Origin: an uncultured Oleispira sp.
GTDB lineage: Bacteria; Pseudomonadota; Gammaproteobacteria; Pseudomonadales; Oceanobacteraceae
Reading direction: 5' to 3'
NCBI GenBank assembly: GCA_913061415.1
Contig: CAJXUD010000005.1
Span: 62,001 to 126,000 of the forward strand
DNA: 64,000 bases
Made by a program: the position numbers and the translations under genes. The number at the start of each line of letters is the position of its first letter. Positions within the stretch are counted from its first letter, which is position 1. Positions 57,963-64,000 of the stretch are shown here, piece by piece. The notes under the pieces are model-generated. The model was not told the DNA's origin. It was given only the letters and a program-made list of their open reading frames with translations, and made no database searches.

Positions 57963-60900
57963 TTATAACTCGTACCAACTCCAGTTAGGAGCAGCTCCCA
58001 CACAGGTGAAAGTAGCCGGTGTATCTGCAATGGGTCGACCCAATATATCTCTACAAACTAATAGAGCCGTATCGTTCGCCAGCTTCACTCTATTTATTTC
58101 GAAGATCCATCTCTGATCATTAATAAATGTTGCATCACATTGACCGGCAATTAAACGATTTCCTTTGCCCTGATAGTCAAGACAAGTCGGAGCGCCAGCA
58201 TTGGTATTATAGAACACCACCTGTTGCGTAGATGCGTTGTAAGCAAACTTACTTGAGTCAGGAAGACTGGCGCAATTCTCGCCTCCAGAGACTTGGGCTC
58301 CTGCGCCCTGCCAACCAATACAACGGCCCCCATTATTATCATGCTCAATCGGTCTCCAATGCTGATCAACAGGCACAGAAGTATTGGCTAATGCTGGTGT
58401 ATTAGAAGAATTATAAACGGCCCCCGTTTCTGTATCTGTAACTTGTAACGAGAAATTAAGAGCCGTTGGTCTGATTACAAACGGTAAAGTAATAGCTTCC
58501 GTTACAAAACGATTTGCAGAAGACCCTGTTATATTAGGTGCCACACTAAAATTGCCTGGCAAAATACCTGAAGCCGGCAAACTTGGAGTCGCACCAGTAT
58601 AACTCCATTGAGTTTGAAGTGAGCCCTGCCCAACACAGTTATGGGTAACATCTGCTTTGAGTTTCATTTGAGCTATCTGCGGGTTATATCCACCTGCTGA
58701 TAATGGCCCTGTAACAGCAATATTTGTAAGGTCAGTATTACCCGGTGCTTTCTTCCAACCAGCATTATTAGCTGCAGCAATACCTGTAGCATCAAATTCA
58801 AAACCATTAAACACAACAGGTTGTGACGCATTAGTAATCGCTAAACTACTGGAAGCACTGGAAACATCAATCAAGCCAACAGGTATTGTATTCGTGCCTG
58901 GAGCCACCAAACCGAAACCAACAGACAAGCTTGGCGATGCTACGCAGTTATCGACGATAGGAACAACAACGGTTTTTTCAGTTTCACCCGGTGCAAAAGT
59001 AATCGTATCTAATGCCGACAAATCACCAAAGTGAATGCCTTCAATAGCGCTGGTTTCTACCCGAGTTAGATCCACAGTAAACCCATTATTATTCACGCGA
59101 TTACCGTTGGTGAAATCTCCTTCTGTCGGATTTCCTGCAAGGCGCGATTGAGTCGCTTGAACCGTTATCGTTTTATTGGCAGTCAATTCTGAAACTGAAT
59201 AATTGGTTTCAGTAAATTTCAGCTTAATCGGCGTCGTATAATCATTAATGGTTATTTGTGTACTCGCGTTATCAGTTACTTCAGGCGCATAAGGGGTAGC
59301 GGTTGCTGAACCATTACAGTTTGCCTTCCGAGCCCACGACAGTTCAATAAGTTCATTAGGGTCATAGACTTCATCATTGGTAGCCGTTATTTGTACTAGC
59401 TTAGTATCATCATCTTGATCAGCCCAATAAACATCAGCCTGCCCAGAAGCTGATGGATTCAAATAGGTAATAGTATAGTCAGCAGGACTGGCGGTCGAAC
59501 TTACAGCCAGATCCAATGTGACACACATTGCACCATCATCACCACCCAAGCGCTGCAGTGCAACAAACACCGCATTACTTCCGCTTCCTTGATCTACTTC
59601 GTCGACAGAAGTCGTTGCTTGAGCAAAACTTATTCGGCCTGGTGAAATATCGTTAATAACTTGAGTATATTGATTGGCCGTACCCAAGATCGCACTATTA
59701 GCAGGATCCGCTAACGGGTCTCCATTCGATTCAGTGACTGCCAATAATCGAACTACAAAAGTTTCATTAGGCTCAAGAGAAAAATCTGAATTTGTATCAA
59801 AACTAATGGTTTGAGTTTGGCGTGTAACGCCAGGGCCACTTGGAAAGCTCAAACTACCATTGCCAATAATACTATTAGTTCCTGATCCTGTAGAAGTATA
59901 ACCGCCTTGAGTAATATCAAAGTCATCAGCATTATGAGCCGTTAGCGCTTCTATTTCATAAAGAACATTAAATGCACCTAAGCTATCATTACCAATACGC
60001 TCAATAGTAATCACGCCAGACTGACCTTCATCAACGGCTATATTTTCAACAGCTGTTGATGGCGCAAAACCAATTGCACCATAAGGGTTTGGAGTTTTAT
60101 CAATGATATTAACATCAATCGTATTATTGGCGCCTAACTCAGGCTCAGTATTACCCAAACGTTCAAGCTCAACCGTGAAGGTTTCAGTACCCTCTCGAAG
60201 ATCGTCTCCAATCAACTCAACGATAATATTTTTATCGGTCGCATCATGAATATCCCAAGTCAGAGTACCTTTGCCTCTATCAACACTGCCAGGGGCTTGC
60301 AAATCACCTTTTAATCTAAAATCGGTGTCTAATATTGCGGAGCCAGATACTAACTTATAACCAACCGAAACCTCACCATCATCCCCTTGAGTACGACTAA
60401 CCGGAATCGATAACTCATTCACAGCCGCAGGCACTTCATTTTCTTCAGCGGTCTCTTGCTGATTCACAAAATCAAATACCCCACGAGGTTGATCAGGGAA
60501 AATAGTCGCTAGTTCTGCAGCGGTTAATGCACGATTATAGATTCTAATATCATCCAAACCACCGGTAATCCCTTCAGAAGTAAAAGGACTATTACCAAAG
60601 TGCCAATCACCCGCTTCAAAATCTACACTGGTGCCATTTAAGAGAAGGCTACTATCAGGAACAGTATTCCAAGGAGCCGGATCAAGATTAGTCTCCGCCT
60701 TATCAATATAGAAGATCATTTCAGTAGGCGTTTTAACATAAGCAACTGTCATCCACTGATCTAATCTAACCTCTTCATTACTCACTGCGCTTGATGCATT
60801 CTGGCCACTCGTTGTGGAGTTGGTGTAATTTATATTGTTGCCCGCTTTATTAAAGAAGATCCCTGGCTGTCTAGAACCAGCTGCGCCTTTTTGCAAGAAG

Positions 60901-63215
60901 GTCGCGAAAGCATCGGCCGGTAATTCATCCATTTTAAAACGGAATATAACCGTATATTCATCATTGGTATCACCCACGATTAAACCATTTGGGGCTGTTC
61001 CAACAATAGAGAATGAGTCGTCACTACCTAGCTTGGCAAAGTAATCGTTTGAACCGGTTGCATGGGCTTGAATGCCTACCTGGGCTGGATCTAAAACTAG
61101 GTCATGCCCATTACCACTAATATCCAGTGCAGGATTAGTGAAATTATTAAAGTCATAAGCCGCACGTAACGGTGAAACAACTTTAATGGTTATTACTTTG
61201 GTGGTCGTTGCAGGGGAATCTGTATCAGCGTCTGTGATTTGCAATTGCAGGTCTAGATAATAATCATCGTTGATTAAATCTACCGCAGGAATCGTCACCG
61301 TTGGGGTATTCGCATTAACTAGAACAGGGGTAATTACAGTATCCGTTCCGGTATTATTTTGCCCTACTCGCTCAGCGATGATAGACCATTGATAGGTTAA
61401 CCCTACATTATTACCGGATTCTGGATCCACTGCCGTAACCGATAAGTTAAGCGCTTGTTTTTCAGCAACTTCTCTCTGAGGTGTCAACGAAGTGATAACG
61501 GGGGAAAGATTAACAACGGGACCATTAGCAACCCAATTACCTTCTGACTTAGCATCATTAATATTCATCCAAGCACGAGTATTACCCGAAAGTCTTAACG
61601 CTAAAGCCAAGCGGGAATTTTGATCCGCATCGTAGGGCGCAGCAAATTCATAATCTTTTCCAAAAGCCGCTTCGCAGGCGGTAAAACCATCTTTCCATAA
61701 GTCTGAAACTAATGAAGCACCATCGACTAGTGCATTTGTAGCGATTTTCCACTCATAGCCATTAGTACACGCGAACCCTTGTTGAAGCGGCGCGCCACCT
61801 GCGTAGCACTGGCCTGCCAACCAGTTTCGTTTATTGTCTGTTTCTAGGCTGAAGTAACCACAATCTTGCGCATCACCTGCTAACACGCCATCAATACTGA
61901 CAAAATCTAAAAATGGACTTTCTTCCTTCCAATAACCTTCACTACCTTGATCACTGTAATTCACCCATACAAACTTATTGTCGGGTAATTTATTCACTTC
62001 CACCGCCAGAGCAGCATTTGATACCGCGGAGTTTGGTGGACGATATTCAGCACTATCAGCCAATCGTTTACACAAGCCAAAGCCAAGTGATGATTCAGAG
62101 CGTTTTAAATCGGCAATATCACTGGTTAATTGCCATTGATTATTACCTAAATAGCAAGCATGGTAAGCCAATACGCCATTGCAAGATTCAGCAATCCAAT
62201 TCCCAGAAGAGTCAACTAATGCACAGTCTGCATTCCCGCGATTAGTTGGCTGCCCAACCCCCCACCAAGCTTGGCGCGTTTGATTAGAAATGAAAAACTC
62301 TTCATACGCCAAATCTGAACGGTTTAACCATACTTTGTTATAATCTGCCGCCAACCCCGTACCCGCTGAAGGCAAAGCGGCTGCAGCAATAGCAATATTC
62401 TCACCTCCATCTCGAGGAACTGCATACAAGGTTTGCTGCCCAAATTCCGCTTCACAGGCAGAAAAACCTGATTTCCAACCTTCCTGCGCCGCAGTTATCA
62501 ACCAAGCACCAGAGTCATAACACGCAAAAGAATGAGCCTCAGAACACGGTGCGTCTTGCCATAAGCCGGTATCACGATTAATAAGTGTGCAATCTGCAAC
62601 CCCGCCATCACCTAAATCACCCGCATTACCTAAGTTAGTCGCCAATAAGTTGGTATATTCAGTTCGATTACCCAACCAATAATTGGCGGATAGTGCAATA
62701 TTTTCAGTATTAGAATAATAATAAAGCCAAGTCCTTTTTTTAGCGGCAATCATGTCTGTAATTGCAGCCCCAAGCTTTTCATCTTCTGCGGCATTAACCG
62801 GCACACTAAAGAAATAGGAAGGCCCAAAGTTTACTTTACACAAGTTGTCAGCTTTTACGGGATCCCACAAGTCAAGCGACTTAGTTTGCGCTCCCGCATT
62901 ACCATCCTGGGGTTCGCCAGGATTAGTTGCTGTGCCCAATGCCTGTGACACTTGCCATTCACTGCCGTTATAACAGGCATAATGCGCGCCGGCATAGTCA
63001 CAATCATCAACCGTCCAACTTCCACCTGACGCATCACTTTCACGGTAAACACAACCTTGCTGGGATTCATCAATACTTCCAGTGTTCGAATCATCACGAG
63101 ATGGAAGGTAGTTAAGTCCTGGGTTATACGACAAAGACACCGCACTAAAAAATAACGTTGATATTGCAAGAATAAAAGATGGAATCCATTGCTTCTTAGC
63201 CAATAAAATATGCAT
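57963..63215 (-). CDS. Giant exported lectin-like/Calx-beta protein
   Basis: The 1750-residue protein has a signal peptide (1-29). Three full C-type-lectin-like units lie at about 113-232, 247-354 and 374-483, with a C-terminal half unit at 50-81 and an N-terminal half at 502-565. Unit 2 shows WWGVGQPTNRGNADC and FACY-like ends. Then come an Ig-like domain (571-681), a LamG-like concanavalin-type domain (684-905), about four Calx-beta-like domains (912-1425), a linker, and a ricin-like C-terminus (about 1620-1750: GRCIGWQGAGAQVSGGENC, then TCLDYQGKGNRLIAGQC). It is probably a sugar-binding surface protein. Confidence 0.85.
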   Translation of the reverse strand: MHILLAKKQWIPSFILAISTLFFSAVSLSYNPGLNYLPSRDDSNTGSIDESQQGCVYRESDASGGSWTVDDCDYAGAHYACYNGSEWQVSQALGTATNPGEPQDGNAGAQTKSLDLWDPVKADNLCKVNFGPSYFFSVPVNAAEDEKLGAAITDMIAAKKRTWLYYYSNTENIALSANYWLGNRTEYTNLLATNLGNAGDLGDGGVADCTLINRDTGLWQDAPCSEAHSFACYDSGAWLITAAQEGWKSGFSACEAEFGQQTLYAVPRDGGENIAIAAAALPSAGTGLAADYNKVWLNRSDLAYEEFFISNQTRQAWWGVGQPTNRGNADCALVDSSGNWIAESCNGVLAYHACYLGNNQWQLTSDIADLKRSESSLGFGLCKRLADSAEYRPPNSAVSNAALAVEVNKLPDNKFVWVNYSDQGSEGYWKEESPFLDFVSIDGVLAGDAQDCGYFSLETDNKRNWLAGQCYAGGAPLQQGFACTNGYEWKIATNALVDGASLVSDLWKDGFTACEAAFGKDYEFAAPYDADQNSRLALALRLSGNTRAWMNINDAKSEGNWVANGPVVNLSPVITSLTPQREVAEKQALNLSVTAVDPESGNNVGLTYQWSIIAERVGQNNTGTDTVITPVLVNANTPTVTIPAVDLINDDYYLDLQLQITDADTDSPATTTKVITIKVVSPLRAAYDFNNFTNPALDISGNGHDLVLDPAQVGIQAHATGSNDYFAKLGSDDSFSIVGTAPNGLIVGDTNDEYTVIFRFKMDELPADAFATFLQKGAAGSRQPGIFFNKAGNNINYTNSTTSGQNASSAVSNEEVRLDQWMTVAYVKTPTEMIFYIDKAETNLDPAPWNTVPDSSLLLNGTSVDFEAGDWHFGNSPFTSEGITGGLDDIRIYNRALTAAELATIFPDQPRGVFDFVNQQETAEENEVPAAVNELSIPVSRTQGDDGEVSVGYKLVSGSAILDTDFRLKGDLQAPGSVDRGKGTLTWDIHDATDKNIIVELIGDDLREGTETFTVELERLGNTEPELGANNTIDVNIIDKTPNPYGAIGFAPSTAVENIAVDEGQSGVITIERIGNDSLGAFNVLYEIEALTAHNADDFDITQGGYTSTGSGTNSIIGNGSLSFPSGPGVTRQTQTISFDTNSDFSLEPNETFVVRLLAVTESNGDPLADPANSAILGTANQYTQVINDISPGRISFAQATTSVDEVDQGSGSNAVFVALQRLGGDDGAMCVTLDLAVSSTASPADYTITYLNPSASGQADVYWADQDDDTKLVQITATNDEVYDPNELIELSWARKANCNGSATATPYAPEVTDNASTQITINDYTTPIKLKFTETNYSVSELTANKTITVQATQSRLAGNPTEGDFTNGNRVNNNGFTVDLTRVETSAIEGIHFGDLSALDTITFAPGETEKTVVVPIVDNCVASPSLSVGFGLVAPGTNTIPVGLIDVSSASSSLAITNASQPVVFNGFEFDATGIAAANNAGWKKAPGNTDLTNIAVTGPLSAGGYNPQIAQMKLKADVTHNCVGQGSLQTQWSYTGATPSLPASGILPGNFSVAPNITGSSANRFVTEAITLPFVIRPTALNFSLQVTDTETGAVYNSSNTPALANTSVPVDQHWRPIEHDNNGGRCIGWQGAGAQVSGGENCASLPDSSKFAYNASTQQVVFYNTNAGAPTCLDYQGKGNRLIAGQCDATFINDQRWIFEINRVKLANDTALLVCRDILGRPIADTPATFTCVGAAPNWSWYEL

Positions 63216-63218
63216 AAC

Positions 63219-64000
63219 TTAATGACCTTTTATATGTAAATAACTAACAGGGTTTACACTGATATTTTCTAAACCAGCACTCCCCAAGATGTTTCCGTTA
63301 ATATTAATATCTCGAAATGAAATGGCGCCTTGCGTGCCACCTAAGGTAACGGCCACATAGGATTCATCATCAACCCCTATGCCTTTTAACTTAACATCAC
63401 TTAATACAAAATCTTCAAACTCTACCCGAGTAGAAATATAGTTTTTACCCGCCGTATCGTTCAGCGTGGTATCACCATCACTGTTAGTATCGAAAGTAAA
63501 TTCACCATCATCAACATACGTAAAGTAGAAAAAAGAACCCGTTGGCATACTTGCACTGAATGCAAACTCGCCTTCATTTGTGAATTTGAAGGTAATATCT
63601 GACGATTGCCCTAGCGTAAAATCATTAATTGCTAAAGAACCTAAGCGACCATATTGATTTAACAGTTGGGCTTCTGAGGAAAGTACGGCAGGGTCAATTA
63701 GCGCCAAACTATCATCATAGTTAAACTGCATAGCACCTACATCAATATCCATAACACCAAAACTGTTGAGTTTCATTGCTAACTCACCAGCTGCTGAAAT
63801 ATCAATATCAAAAGAAAATGCACTGTCTTTAATCACGATATCTCGCAAAGAAAAAGCACCGCCACCACCTTTCTCTAAAGCACCGTTCGCTTTATCTTCG
63901 TATCGGAATTCACCAACCGTAATATCGGATTCAGTCGTAATATCGATAGTTATACCACTTTGACCCGATACGACGGACAAGTCATTATCTTGCATGGGCA
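63219..64000 (-). CDS. Exported GQ-motif protein (5' end outside window)
   Basis: The frame continues past the right edge. The codon before the ATG at 63995 encodes Pro, so the protein reads PMQDNDLSVVSGQSGITIDI, like the small cluster protein; that Met is therefore internal, with the signal peptide beyond the window. The seen part (about 260 residues) is strand-rich, with motifs like GEFRYEDKANG, FSFDIDISAAGELAMKLNS and FTFDTNSDGDT. It ends three bases before the giant gene and is probably co-translated with it. Confidence 0.75.
   Translation of the reverse strand, partial: PMQDNDLSVVSGQSGITIDITTESDITVGEFRYEDKANGALEKGGGGAFSLRDIVIKDSAFSFDIDISAAGELAMKLNSFGVMDIDVGAMQFNYDDSLALIDPAVLSSEAQLLNQYGRLGSLAINDFTLGQSSDITFKFTNEGEFAFSASMPTGSFFYFTYVDDGEFTFDTNSDGDTTLNDTAGKNYISTRVEFEDFVLSDVKLKGIGVDDESYVAVTLGGTQGAISFRDININGNILGSAGLENISVNPVSYLHIKGH

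Noticed and set aside
1-64000. tRNA, rRNA, CRISPR arrays, transposases, phage genes and restriction systems.
   Set aside because: I looked for tRNA-like cloverleafs in gaps, regularly spaced repeats and recognisable transposase or integrase motifs, and found none.

Overview
The window looks like chromosomal DNA of a marine gammaproteobacterium. Base composition is moderately AT-rich. The gene set includes a full ccmABCDEFGHI System I operon, recC-recB-recD, ackA-pta, oxygen-independent hemN, an orphan fliK/flhB-like pair, and many lipoproteins and outer-membrane proteins. An Oceanospirillales-type bacterium (Oleispira/Bermanella/Thalassolituus-like) would fit, but this is an inference from gene order and composition, not a proven assignment. 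No rRNA, tRNA, CRISPR array, insertion sequence or prophage was recognised.

Layout. 1-2391: 3' part of a large outer-membrane protein with a C-terminal beta-barrel. 2.5-3.5 kb: a DUF2804 protein, convergent across a strong terminator with the ccm operon (3665-10655, minus). 10.9-13.1 kb: FliK-like and FlhB-C-terminal-like genes. 13.1-16.2 kb: a TetR regulator, hemN and an exported protein. 16.4-19.3 kb: a hotdog protein, a REC-GGDEF cyclase, a Bax-like glucosaminidase lipoprotein and a PilZ protein. 19.4-26.2 kb: ackA-pta, an acyltransferase, a membrane GGDEF cyclase and cysK. 26.3-34.5 kb: an exported barrel-like protein with a CDF transporter, a membrane-anchored response regulator, two lipoproteins, a second acyltransferase, a small conserved protein, an HTH/receiver-like regulator and a small protein. 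34.5-40.4 kb: an M16 protease, dusC and an enoyl-reductase/saccharopine-dehydrogenase-like protein. 40.7-50.4 kb: recD, recB and recC. 50.6-54.5 kb: a GAF/HD-GYP protein, a LysR regulator with a striking palindrome upstream, and a leucine-rich-repeat lipoprotein. 54.7-64.0 kb (minus): a five-gene secreted-protein cluster.

How the parts work together. The ccm genes make the periplasmic machine that attaches haem to c-type cytochromes, and hemN supplies haem precursor when oxygen is low. Two diguanylate cyclases, one PilZ receptor and one HD-GYP protein lie within 36 kb, so cyclic-di-GMP control of surface life is well represented. The RecBCD genes are adjacent and overlapping, while the M16 protease that sits inside this cluster in E. 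coli is separate and on the other strand.

The most interesting region is the right end. Four exported proteins begin their mature part with variants of an M-x-D-x-x-L-x-x-V-x-G-Q/E-x-G-I motif. They flank a 1750-residue exported protein that carries C-type-lectin-like units, an Ig-like domain, a LamG-like domain, Calx-beta-like domains and a ricin-like C-terminus. It may be a surface adhesin or fibre system that is poorly described. A second theme is the frequent 11-18 bp tandem micro-repeats: those in genes keep the reading frame (12, 15 or 18 bp units), while those touching stop codons or gene ends have units of 11/12, 13, 14 or 15 bp.
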